A stretch of 64,000 nt of DNA, taken from DATBFG01 sp036558645 (GTDB taxonomy: Bacteria > Acidobacteriota > Terriglobia > Terriglobales > Acidobacteriaceae). The stretch spans positions 1 through 64,000 of the forward strand of contig DATBFG010000069.1 in NCBI GenBank assembly GCA_036558645.1, written 5' to 3'. The notes below the pieces were generated by a model. That model ran no database searches, was not told the origin of the DNA, and saw nothing but the letters and a program-made list of their open reading frames with translations. Shown here piece by piece: positions 17,442 through 25,122 of the stretch; the stretch's first letter is position 1, and every line of letters starts with the position of its first letter. A program made the translations under genes and the position numbers.

Positions 17442-18137
17442 TTATGTCAGTCGATCCCAAATGGCCTCCAGACCCTGGGGAAACAGCTGACGGCAGGTTG
17501 CCAATGTAAGGTTGCCGACGAGTTGAAAGTGGGGCAGGTCCTTGAACTTTGGCCAGCGTCCACCCCATTCCAGTCCAAAAGATTCGCCGATGGCCGCAGC
17601 ACGGGCCCATCCTGGATGGGATGTGTCCCAATCTGCCTTTCCTACCGAATCAAGTACGACAATGTCGAATGCCAATCCAAAGTTGTGCCAGCTTTGTCCA
17701 CCGCGTGCCTTTGTTACGATCTTGCCTGGTGTCGTGCGGCCCTGAGCATACAACGCATCCTGCTCTTGCCACGTGCGCAGGCCCTGTGTGATTAGGACTC
17801 CGACACCGGCCTGGGCGCACGCGTCCACCAGACGGAGCCCGAGTTGGGCAACCTTGGGATGCACACGAGCCAGTCGTTGCGTGTTCAGATTCACAGTTTG
17901 AGCACCCAGCATGATTGAAGTAGTGTGGGCTGTAGGAGGCGGTTCTGGTGGAGTGAGCACGAAAGCTGAGCTCGCAGTCCCCGCGTCCGGAATGTTGAGT
18001 CGCTGTCCTACTCGCAAACGGTCAGGGTTGACGATGCGATTGGCCGCAACGATCAGCGGAAACTGGCTAGCGCTGCCGTAAAATTGCTTGGCAATTTTGC
18101 CCAAGGTATCGCCCGTTTTTACAACATAAGTTTGCAT
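17442..18137 (-). CDS. LysM domain plus M15-family peptidoglycan peptidase
   Basis: A 231-residue protein with an N-terminal LysM module (YVVKTGDTLGKIAKQFYG ... VGQRLNIP, residues 4-52), a Pro/Thr-rich linker, and a C-terminal M15-type peptidase (about 90-225). Expected zinc ligands are visible in SWHNFGLAFDI (His and Asp) and in LPHFQLVG (His). The linking VLITQGLRTWQEQDALYAQG is typical of the L-alanyl-D-glutamate peptidase/VanY-like endolysin branch. The enzyme should cleave peptide stems of peptidoglycan. There is no classical signal peptide: LysM starts at residue 3, as in phage-type endolysins and some bacterial homologues. So export is unclear and a prophage remnant cannot be excluded, although no other phage gene is near. 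The ribosome-binding site AAGGCGAAG precedes the ATG. Convergent with the transporter-HEAT gene. Confidence 0.85.
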   Translation of the reverse strand: MQTYVVKTGDTLGKIAKQFYGSASQFPLIVAANRIVNPDRLRVGQRLNIPDAGTASSAFVLTPPEPPPTAHTTSIMLGAQTVNLNTQRLARVHPKVAQLGLRLVDACAQAGVGVLITQGLRTWQEQDALYAQGRTTPGKIVTKARGGQSWHNFGLAFDIVVLDSVGKADWDTSHPGWARAAAIGESFGLEWGGRWPKFKDLPHFQLVGNLTLATCRQLFPQGLEAIWDRLT

Positions 18138-18453
18138 CTTCGCCTTCTTTCAGAACTCGCATGTTCCGCCCTGCGTTTCAGAAGCATGCTTCCAGCAGTC
18201 ACCATGGATGTCAATTACTAACTCGTGATAGAGGAGGTGATCGTGTTGCAACGACGCTGCTCGGCATGCGAATTGCGGGTGCCGGGCTTAGCCCACCAAT
18301 GACGCTTCGGAGGCGTCGTGGTGCGTGGTGTAGTTTCGTTCGATTTCACTTCGGGACAGCCGTGTCCATCCGTGCAGCGACTCTCTACGGCATCTTCATT
18401 CATAGCGTTTAACATCAGCTGCGTAGAGTTTTTTCCTCACTATGGAGGGCGGA
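18138..18453. other. Divergent promoter region, LysM peptidase / glucan phosphorylase
   Basis: About 315 bases between divergent genes should hold both promoters. I cannot fix -35/-10 boxes. The only striking element is GAGGAGGTGATC at 18231-18242, an almost perfect match to the anti-Shine-Dalgarno complement, followed by a 19-codon frame (listed separately). Confidence 0.4.
18243..18302 (+). CDS. Possible 19-codon micro-ORF behind a perfect Shine-Dalgarno
   Basis: GAGGAGGTGATC ends at 18242 and a GTG follows five bases after the AGGAGG core. The frame encodes MLQRRCSACELRVPGLAHQ and ends with TGA (18300-18302). It contains a CxxC. Nothing proves translation. It could be a leader peptide for the phosphorylase gene 150 bases downstream, a short independent peptide, or chance. 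Confidence 0.2.
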   Translation: MLQRRCSACELRVPGLAHQ

Positions 18454-21069
18454 ATGCGCCCAGTACAAACCTTCAGTGTGATCCCCTCGTTGCCTTCTGA
18501 GATCGAAGTCTTGCGTCCGCTTGCGTACAACTTGCGTTGGGCGTGGAGCTATGAAACGCGCGAATTGTTTCGCAGGCTGGACCGCGAGCTCTGGGAAACG
18601 TCTGGGCATAACCCGGTCGTAATGTTGGGCCTCATTCCACAGGAGAAGCTAGCGGCGGCGGCACGCGACGAGGCCTTTCTCGCTCATGCACGTCGTGCCG
18701 CAACGAACCTGAATACTTATCTTGGAGAAAAGTACACGTGGTTCAGCAAGGCCTGCCGCGATTGTGTCGAACCACCGCTGATCGCCTACTTTTCCGCCGA
18801 GTTCGGCCTCACCGAATGTCTTTCCATCTTTGCCGGTGGACTTGGGATGTTGGCAGGCGATCACCTGAAGTCCGCCAGCGACTTGGGACTTCCCCTTGTC
18901 GGTGTTGGATTGTTGTACCAACAAGGCTATTTTCGGCAATATCTGAATCAGTCGGGATGGCAGCAGGAAGCGCACGAGACGAACGATTTTGCCAATCTTC
19001 CGCTGAGTCCTGTCAGGCGCTCTGGCAGGCCGGTCACAATCGAAGTCCTCTACGCCGGAAGGAAAGTATTCGCTCAAATATGGCAAGCGCGGGTCGGGCG
19101 TATCTCCCTTTACCTGCTGGATACGAACATCGCTGCCAATGCGATTCCCGAAGATCGCAATATTACAGATCAACTGTACGGCGGCAATAAGGAGACCAGG
19201 CTGAAGCAGGAGATTCTCCTCGGGATCGGAGGGTATCGTGCCCTCGAAGCCCTGGATCTGGCGCCTTCGGTGTTTCACATGAACGAGGGGCACTCCTCAT
19301 TTCTAGCCCTGGAGCGCGTGCGCAGGTTGATGGAAACGCGGCGGCTCTCTTTCGCCGAAGCAAGGGAACTAGCGTCTGCTGGCCTGATCTTCACGACACA
19401 CACGCCGGTTGAAGCCGGGCATGACTTTTTCTCCACCGAATTGATGGACCGTTACTTCGGTGATTATGCGAGGGAGCTGGGCATCTCGCGAGAGGAATTC
19501 TTGTCGCTAGGCCGGACTGCCGATGGTCAAGGAGATTTCTGCATGACCGTCCTTGCCCTGCGCCTCGCATCGCGATCCAATGCGGTGAGCCGGTTACATG
19601 GCGAGGTAAGCCGCCGGATGTGGCAGGTTCTGTGGCCGGGAGTGCCCTTGGCGGAGGTACCCATAGGACACGTGACCAACGGTGTCCATTTTCGCAGCTG
19701 GATTTCGCCCGAACTGAACCAGCTCTACGATCGCTACCTTGGACCGAACTGGCGGGAGGAGCCTGCCAACCATGACGTCTGGGGGCGGGTGCAATCGATC
19801 CCCGCCGAAGAATTATGGCGCACCCACGAGCGCCGCAGGGAGCGCTTGGTTGCGTGGGCGCGTCAGCGGGTGCGCCAGCAGCGAATCCGCCGGGGTGCCT
19901 CGCAGGCCGAAATCGCAGCCGCAAGCGAGATCCTCGATCCCGAGGCGCTTACTATCGGATTCGCGCGGCGGTTCGCCACTTACAAGCGGGCGACACTTAT
20001 TCTTCGCGATCTGCCGAGACTACAGCGGATTCTGAACAACTCCGAACGTCCGGTGCAGATCATCTTCGCCGGCAAGGCTCATCCCCAAGATGATGCAGGC
20101 AAGGAACTCATACGCCAGATCAAGGCAGCGGTCCACAGCAACGAGATGGGACGCCGCGTTGCGTTTCTGGTCGACTACGACATGGTGGTTGCTCGATACC
20201 TCGTCCAGGGAGTCGACGTATGGTTGAACACGCCACTGCGTCCAAATGAAGCGAGTGGTACGAGCGGCATGAAGGCTGCTGCAAATGGTGTGCTCAATAT
20301 CAGCACATTGGACGGCTGGTGGGATGAGGTCTGGAATGACCCGGACAACCCGCGCGGCATCGGCTGGGCCATCGGCAACGGTGAGACATATAACGATCAC
20401 AACTATCAAGACCAGGTCGAAGCCGATGCGCTGTATGAACTGATCGAACGCGATGTCGTTCCGGCCTTTTACGATCGCGGAGCGGATAGCTTGCCACTAA
20501 AGTGGATTGAGCGCATGAAAGATTCCATTGCTTCGATCTGCCCGTTCGTGAACACCCACCGCATGGTCAGCGATTACACGGCCAAGTACTATTTCAAGAC
20601 GCACGATCAGGTAAGGAAACTGGAAGCTGAAGAAGCCAGCAAAGCGAAAGCTCTGGCCGGGTGGACGGAGCTTGTCCGCCGTGAATGGCCGGCTGTCGGG
20701 GTGGAATCGGTTTCAAGCGAGGCGCAAGGGACGCTTTCTGTCGGCTCCAAGGTTCACGTCAATGCCATCGTAAAACTCGGGGCGCTTACTCCTAGAGATG
20801 TCAAAGTAGAACTCTACCTTGGGCGTGTTGGTTCCGATGGCGGTATTCTCGACGGGGCGGTCATCGACATGGAGACTTCAGCCAGCAATGCGTCAAACAA
20901 CTATGAGTTCACCACGAAGGCGCCCTGCAACCAGACTGGGATTCTCGGATACACGGTCCGCATCCGGCCTTATCATCAGGATCTGTCGACTGAATTTGTT
21001 CCCGGTTTAATCTATTGGGCGGATGCACTTGCCGATCAGAAGCAGGCGGCTCAGGCCACAACAGCTTGA
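18454..21069 (+). CDS. glgP: Alpha-glucan phosphorylase (GT35)
   Basis: Phosphorolysis of alpha-1,4-glucan (glycogen or maltodextrin) to glucose 1-phosphate, with pyridoxal phosphate as cofactor. The 871-residue product matches the shorter 'alpha-glucan phosphorylase' branch: RPVQTFSVIPSLP at the N-terminus, AYFSAEFGLTECLSIFAGGLG, HMNEGHSSFLALE, TFTTHTPVEAGHD-like 'IFTTHTPVEAGHDFF', FARRFATYKRA, and the cofactor-binding region EASGTSGMKAAANG, where the lysine should hold pyridoxal phosphate. I prefer the ATG at 18454: GGAGGGCGGA lies directly before it, while the ATG at 18442 would place this site inside the coding region. It stands alone on the plus strand. Nearby genes for a secreted GH31 glucosidase and cell-wall sugars suggest a role in carbohydrate recycling. 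No allosteric N-terminal extension of the mammalian type is seen. Confidence 0.92.
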   Translation: MRPVQTFSVIPSLPSEIEVLRPLAYNLRWAWSYETRELFRRLDRELWETSGHNPVVMLGLIPQEKLAAAARDEAFLAHARRAATNLNTYLGEKYTWFSKACRDCVEPPLIAYFSAEFGLTECLSIFAGGLGMLAGDHLKSASDLGLPLVGVGLLYQQGYFRQYLNQSGWQQEAHETNDFANLPLSPVRRSGRPVTIEVLYAGRKVFAQIWQARVGRISLYLLDTNIAANAIPEDRNITDQLYGGNKETRLKQEILLGIGGYRALEALDLAPSVFHMNEGHSSFLALERVRRLMETRRLSFAEARELASAGLIFTTHTPVEAGHDFFSTELMDRYFGDYARELGISREEFLSLGRTADGQGDFCMTVLALRLASRSNAVSRLHGEVSRRMWQVLWPGVPLAEVPIGHVTNGVHFRSWISPELNQLYDRYLGPNWREEPANHDVWGRVQSIPAEELWRTHERRRERLVAWARQRVRQQRIRRGASQAEIAAASEILDPEALTIGFARRFATYKRATLILRDLPRLQRILNNSERPVQIIFAGKAHPQDDAGKELIRQIKAAVHSNEMGRRVAFLVDYDMVVARYLVQGVDVWLNTPLRPNEASGTSGMKAAANGVLNISTLDGWWDEVWNDPDNPRGIGWAIGNGETYNDHNYQDQVEADALYELIERDVVPAFYDRGADSLPLKWIERMKDSIASICPFVNTHRMVSDYTAKYYFKTHDQVRKLEAEEASKAKALAGWTELVRREWPAVGVESVSSEAQGTLSVGSKVHVNAIVKLGALTPRDVKVELYLGRVGSDGGILDGAVIDMETSASNASNNYEFTTKAPCNQTGILGYTVRIRPYHQDLSTEFVPGLIYWADALADQKQAAQATTA

Positions 21070-21141
21070 GATCCTGACGAGCTGTGCATCTAGCCGTACT
21101 CCATCATCGCCGCCGCAGGTCCATGTACCATATGAGCCGCA

Positions 21142-21948
21142 ATGATTTTCGCCGACTTGGAACTATCGCGACGGCTGGAACACGCCGAAGGACAAGCCTG
21201 CCTTGAGCATGCGAAGGCACGAAATCGGTTATTTCCCGACAGCGGCGCATGCTGGATGGAATGTGCCGGCGCCTATGTAGTCTTCGATGGAATAGATTCT
21301 CCCGTGACGCAGACTTTCGGGCTGGGAGTCTTTGAAAAGCCGACTGCCAGGTCGTTGGACACGATCGAAGAATTTTTTCTTGATCGAAGAGCGCCAGTCT
21401 TCCATGAGGTAAGTCCGTTTGCCGGTGTCGACACGCTGGCGCTTCTCTGCCAACGAAAGTACCAGCCCGTGGAAACAAGCACCGTTCTCTTTCAGCCCGT
21501 CGAGGGTCCCCTTCATCAGAAGGATGACAAGATTCATGTACGTACTGCAGCTCCTTCCGAAGCGCAGCTCTGGTCAGATGTCGCCACAAAAGGATGAACG
21601 CACGAACATCCAGAATTGCGTAATTTCTTTCTGGACTTCGGGGCCATCATGGCGGCTCGCGCCGGGAACGTATGTTTCCTCGCTGAGTTGGACGGTAATC
21701 CTGGGGCGACCGGGGCACTATCGATACACGATGGAGTGGCGGTGTTCGCTGGTGCGGCAACCGTGCCCGACTTCCGGCGTCGCGGATTGCAGGCAGCGTT
21801 GCTCATGGAACGAATGCACTACGCTTACGATCATGGCTGCGACCTTGCGATGTTAGCAGTGACGCCCGGCAGCGATTCTCAACGCAATGCCGAGCGCAGC
21901 GGTTTTCGAATCGCCTACACGCGGACTAAGTGGAAGCTGGTAGCCTAG
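21142..21948 (+). pseudogene. GNAT-family acetyltransferase gene broken by an in-frame TGA
   Basis: Two open frames in the same phase (21142-21597 and from 21616 to 21948) together make one full-length GNAT protein of about 268 codons. They are separated only by one TGA at 21595-21597. The sequence continues without shift across it (ATKG-stop-THEHPELRNFF). The first part is the N-terminal non-catalytic GNAT-like domain (DLELSRRLEHAEG start). The second has the acetyl-CoA-binding signature VPDFRRRGLQAALL and the closing NAERSGFRIAYTR. A single base change (TGG or CGA to TGA) would explain it. Alternatives are a sequencing error, read-through, or two separately translated halves: the second has TTG and ATG start candidates but no good ribosome-binding site. 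Substrate unknown. Confidence 0.75.
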
Positions 21949-22049
21949 CTTTTCTCAGCGCTGATTCCAGGTTTCCCGCAGCCCATTCACAATCAGATTC
22001 ACCCACCGTAAAACAGCGGTGGAGCGCCGCACGGGTGGTATCTTTGTTG

Positions 22050-22078
22050 GCTGAGATGGCGTAAAGCCGTCGCTCAGC
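22050..22078 (+). other. Leader hairpin before the kinase-RapZ fusion gene
   Basis: GCTGAG (22050-22055) pairs with CTCAGC (22073-22078), and an inner GGC/GCC (22058-22060, 22066-22068) closes on a GTAAA loop. It ends 11 bases before the ATG at 22090. Another six-pair hairpin CCACCG/CGGTGG lies at 22003-22022. Either may be chance, but the position just before the start codon could matter for translation. Confidence 0.3.
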
Positions 22079-22089
22079 TCAGAAGATCC

Positions 22090-23517
22090 ATGGAGATTTT
22101 GCGAAAGCTGTTCGAAGGTCATTTTCATTGCGCGGTGGAGCACGTTCACCCATTGCAAGGACAACTTGGGGGATCGGGCCGTAAGATCGTCAGACTTTCG
22201 GCGGACACGATCTCTGCCATCGGAATTCTTTATGATGTGCGTGAGGAAAATGTCGCGTTCCTGGAGTTCTCCCGCCACTTTCGACGCTACGGCTTGCCGG
22301 TTCCGGAAATCTACGCCGAAGACTTGACTCAGGGAGCCTATATCGAAGAGGACTTCGGCGACGTGACGCTTTTCGATTTTCTATCCTCCAACCGTGACGG
22401 GACTGCGATTGTCTCGAAAGTCGTCGATGTCTACCGCAGGGTAGTCGAGATTCTGCCCCGCTTTCAGGTGGAGGCGGGACGTGACCTTAACTATAAGAAG
22501 AGTTATCCCCGAGCGAGTTTCGACCGACAGTCCATCGCCTGGGACCTGAACTATTTCAAGTATTACTTTCTACGGTTGGCGGGAGTACCTTTCAACGAGC
22601 AGGCTCTTGAAGATGATTTCGGGCGCTTGACGAAGCTTCTGCTTGCCGCTCCTCACGACTATTTTCTGTACCGCGACTTTCAGTCCCGAAACATCATGTT
22701 GCACGATGGCAAACCGTATTTCCTGGACTACCAGGGCGGTCGCAGGGGAGCGCTGCAGTATGACATTGCGTCCTTATTATTTGATGCGAAAGCCGACTTG
22801 CCTCCTGAGTTGAGGCAAGAGTTGCTCGACCACTACCTTGGCGCGCTGGGCAAGTTCATCGATCTCGATCGCGACGCCTTTTTACGCTACTACTACGCCT
22901 ATGTTTACGTTCGCATTATGCAGGCTTTGGGAGCATACGGTTTCCGCGGATTTTATGAGCGAAAGCAGCACTTCCTGCAAAGTGTCCCATATGCGTTGAA
23001 AAATGTTCGCTGGCTTCTGCATAACACGACTTTGCCCGTTGCATTGCCGACTTTACTCGAAGCCTTTCACAGCATGTTGGGCTCTGAGAAATTGCAGGCG
23101 ATTGCAACCAGCACAAGTACGTTGACGGTACGAATCTTCAGCTTCTCGTTCCATCGCGGCTGGCCCACGGATGAAACCGGAAATGGTGGCGGATTTGTTT
23201 TCGACGGGCGAAGTCTACCGAATCCGGGGCGCGAGGAACGTTTCGCTCACCTCACCGGAAGGGACGCGCCAGTGATCGAGTATCTCGAGCAGCAGGAAGG
23301 CGTGCAACAGTTTCTCATCAACGCAACGTCCCTTGTGGATGCCAGCGTGAGCAGCTACCAGCGCCGTGGTTTCAAGAATCTGATGGTGTCGTTCGGGTGC
23401 ACTGGAGGGCAGCATCGGTCCGTATATTTAGCGGAACAACTGGCGAAGCATCTTCGCGGCAGACCTGGCGTCGAGATTGTAGTTCGCCACCGCGAACTGG
23501 AGAACTCGCAGAAATGA
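22090..23517 (+). CDS. AmgK-like amino-sugar anomeric kinase fused to RapZ C-terminal domain
   Basis: Residues about 1-330 form an aminoglycoside-phosphotransferase-fold kinase. The Brenner-type catalytic loop reads YRDFQSRNIM, followed by the metal-binding FLDYQGGRRG, as in AmgK, which phosphorylates C1 of N-acetylmuramic acid and N-acetylglucosamine in peptidoglycan recycling. Residues about 345-470 match the C-terminal domain of RNase adapter RapZ: SFSFHRGWP, FVFDGRSLPNPG, LTGRDAPVIEYL, SFGCTGGQHRSVYLAE and VVRHREL. In E. coli this domain binds glucosamine 6-phosphate and the sRNA GlmZ; its GCTGG-x-HRSV loop is intact here. The N-terminal P-loop domain of RapZ is absent and replaced by the kinase. 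The stop overlaps the next ATG (ATGA, 23514-23517), which encodes a MurU-like enzyme, so the two should work together. 475 aa. Substrate is inferred from context. Confidence 0.85.
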   Translation: MEILRKLFEGHFHCAVEHVHPLQGQLGGSGRKIVRLSADTISAIGILYDVREENVAFLEFSRHFRRYGLPVPEIYAEDLTQGAYIEEDFGDVTLFDFLSSNRDGTAIVSKVVDVYRRVVEILPRFQVEAGRDLNYKKSYPRASFDRQSIAWDLNYFKYYFLRLAGVPFNEQALEDDFGRLTKLLLAAPHDYFLYRDFQSRNIMLHDGKPYFLDYQGGRRGALQYDIASLLFDAKADLPPELRQELLDHYLGALGKFIDLDRDAFLRYYYAYVYVRIMQALGAYGFRGFYERKQHFLQSVPYALKNVRWLLHNTTLPVALPTLLEAFHSMLGSEKLQAIATSTSTLTVRIFSFSFHRGWPTDETGNGGGFVFDGRSLPNPGREERFAHLTGRDAPVIEYLEQQEGVQQFLINATSLVDASVSSYQRRGFKNLMVSFGCTGGQHRSVYLAEQLAKHLRGRPGVEIVVRHRELENSQK

Positions 23518-24245
23518 GAGCCATGATCCTGGCTGCTGGACTAGGCACAAGACTTCGTCCTCTTACTGACAATCGGCCCAAGGCTTTGGTGGAAGTCGCG
23601 GCCCGCACATTGTTGGAGATCACTCTGGAACGCTTGCAGAGGTTCGGTATCCGCGAAGTGATCGTTAACGTGCATCACTGCGCCGATATGGTTGAAAAGT
23701 ATTTGCAGGCTCATGACAATTTTGGGATGCGTATTGAAATTTCGCGTGAGGACGATTTACTCGACACCGGCGGCGGACTGAAAAAAGCCGGATATTTTTT
23801 CAGCGACACCGATGAGCCGTTCATTCTGCACAATGTTGACGTTATCAGCACCATCGATTTGGAACTCATGGTTCAAAGACACAATGCCACTCAGGCACTG
23901 GCGACCTTGGGTGTACAAGAGCGGAAAACTTCACGTTACCTTCTTTTTGACGAGCATCTCGAGCTTTGCGGGCGGAGGCTCGGGACGGAGGACGAAATCG
24001 TAAAGCCGACAGCTCAGGTTGTGCCGCTAGCCTTCTCCGGCATTCACATCATTTCACCCCGGCTTCTTCGCATACTCAGTGAAGAAGGCGCGTTTTCAAT
24101 TGTCTCGTCGTACCTCCGACTGGCGGCAAGTGGAGAGAAGATTGGCGGATTCCGAACCGACCAATACTACTGGCTTGATTTAGGTAAACCCGAAAACATC
24201 GCGAGAGCAGAACAGGACATCAAGGCAAATGTTTGCTCGATGTAA
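23514..24245 (+). CDS. murU: MurU-like nucleotidyltransferase (sugar 1-phosphate)
   Basis: Likely converts N-acetylmuramic acid 1-phosphate (or a related sugar 1-phosphate) with UTP to the UDP-sugar, completing a recycling bypass that starts with the fused kinase upstream. The N-terminus MRAMILAAGLGTRLRPLTDNRPKALVEV holds the nucleotide-binding G-x-G-T-R-L-R-P-L-T loop and the PKAL motif of the GlmU/RfbA superfamily; I quote it only in part because the remaining match is spread along the chain (VNVHHCADMV, LDTGGGLKKA, LHNVDVIS, WLDLGKPENI). The longer open frame starting at 23397 is rejected: ATG 23514 overlaps the preceding stop and begins exactly at the family N-terminus. 243 aa. There is no C-terminal left-handed helix, so no acetyltransferase activity is expected. 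The gene symbol rests on pairing with the AmgK-like protein. Confidence 0.8.
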   Translation: MRAMILAAGLGTRLRPLTDNRPKALVEVAARTLLEITLERLQRFGIREVIVNVHHCADMVEKYLQAHDNFGMRIEISREDDLLDTGGGLKKAGYFFSDTDEPFILHNVDVISTIDLELMVQRHNATQALATLGVQERKTSRYLLFDEHLELCGRRLGTEDEIVKPTAQVVPLAFSGIHIISPRLLRILSEEGAFSIVSSYLRLAASGEKIGGFRTDQYYWLDLGKPENIARAEQDIKANVCSM

Positions 24246-24253
24246 AAGGAATG

Positions 24254-24284
24254 CCGGGCAGGGAACGACCGCGTGCCTGCCCGG
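24254..24284 (-). terminator. GC-rich hairpin between convergent genes
   Basis: CCGGGCAGG (24254-24262) and CCTGCCCGG (24276-24284) are perfect complements around a 13-base loop. Read on the minus strand, the stem is followed within a few bases by a run of four T (TCCTTTTACA), so it could end the DUF892 transcript. It also sits nine bases after the murU stop and may act on both strands. Confidence 0.55.
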
Positions 24285-24322
24285 GTGTACGTTCCAGAAG
24301 ATGGCTGATGATACTCACTAGC

Positions 24323-24916
24323 TTAGGATGCCCGCTTCAACTTGCGGCCACCCGCTTGCGCCTTCTTCCTTCCAGTCGCCTGCTGCTCGTCTGCCCCTTC
24401 AGTTTCTATCTCTTCGGCATCCTCATCTGAACCTTGAGCCTCCATGTTCACCTGTTGAGATATCTCGGTAAGCTTTGCATCCGCCTGCTTCTCCTCTTCC
24501 AAGGTCTCGGCTAACAGGGATGCTTGGTCTGATTCACCCATAAGCTCTGCGAATGCCCGGACAGTTCCGTAAGCCGCTATTTCGTAGTGTTCAACTCTTT
24601 GGGCTGCGCCGATCAGGCCAGCGTCCATGACATCTTCTTCAAAATCCTCCTCCATCAACTCGGAGCCTTCCTTGATGAGGCCTTCCATGCCTGCACACTT
24701 CTTGCCTTTTGGATTTTCGTCCAGCAGCTCAAAAATTTCTTCCAGGCGTTGGACGTGTTCCTTTGTTTGCTCCAGGTGTTCTTCAATCGCTGTGCGGAGT
24801 TCGTCCGAGGCAGCTGCCTTGGCCATTTTCGGGAGCGCCTTTACTAGCTGGTTCTCGGCGCTGTAGAGATCCCTTAGTTCATCGACGTAGAGTTCCTTGA
24901 GTGCGTTGGGGTTCAT
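24323..24916 (-). CDS. DUF892 (YciE/YciF) ferritin-like protein with charged tail
   Basis: A 197-residue protein. Residues 1 to about 160 match the DUF892/YciF family, a ferritin-like four-helix fold linked to stress responses. The motifs are the opening LKELYVDELRDLYSAENQLV, HLEQTKEHVQRLEEIF, KKCAGMEGLIKEG, and the late helix RVEHYEIAAYGT, which supplies Glu/His residues of a probable di-metal site. Unlike the compact family members, it continues with an acidic stretch (DEDAEEIETEGADE) and then a basic Gly/Lys/Arg tail (RKKAQAGGRKLKRAS) of about 15 residues. That tail could bind DNA or another polyanion; this is inference. The gene stands alone and ends near a GC-rich hairpin. Its ribosome-binding site GAGAGAGG is upstream of the ATG. 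Divergent from the GH31 gene. Confidence 0.85.
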   Translation of the reverse strand: MNPNALKELYVDELRDLYSAENQLVKALPKMAKAAASDELRTAIEEHLEQTKEHVQRLEEIFELLDENPKGKKCAGMEGLIKEGSELMEEDFEEDVMDAGLIGAAQRVEHYEIAAYGTVRAFAELMGESDQASLLAETLEEEKQADAKLTEISQQVNMEAQGSDEDAEEIETEGADEQQATGRKKAQAGGRKLKRAS

Positions 24917-25122
24917 TGTGTCTAGCCTCTCTCCTCGTAAGAATCAGTTGCGTTTCGAAGTCGTTGGATGCACGAGGAAAGATCGAGGAGGGATTTGCGG
25001 CAAAAAATCGTAAGCTGGTGTTGGAATTCTCCGGAGATTGAGCTCTCCGAGTTTCACTCGCAAACATTGTCCGAAATCGACACCTCTTGTCTTTCAGGTA
25101 TGATTCCGCTTTTGGAGTTCCT

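Noticed and set aside
17442..18137. Prophage remnant based on the endolysin-like LysM-M15 gene
   Set aside because: No other phage gene, attachment site or tRNA is near; flanking genes look chromosomal.
18161..18412. Plus- and minus-strand frames of 83 and 65 residues in the intergenic region
   Set aside because: No ribosome-binding site at their starts, no domain pattern, and they overlap each other. Kept only the micro-ORF at 18243 as a low-confidence item because of its ribosome-binding site.
21595..21597. TGA as a selenocysteine codon in the GNAT gene
   Set aside because: GNAT enzymes do not use selenocysteine and no SECIS-like hairpin is evident directly downstream. A nonsense mutation is simpler.
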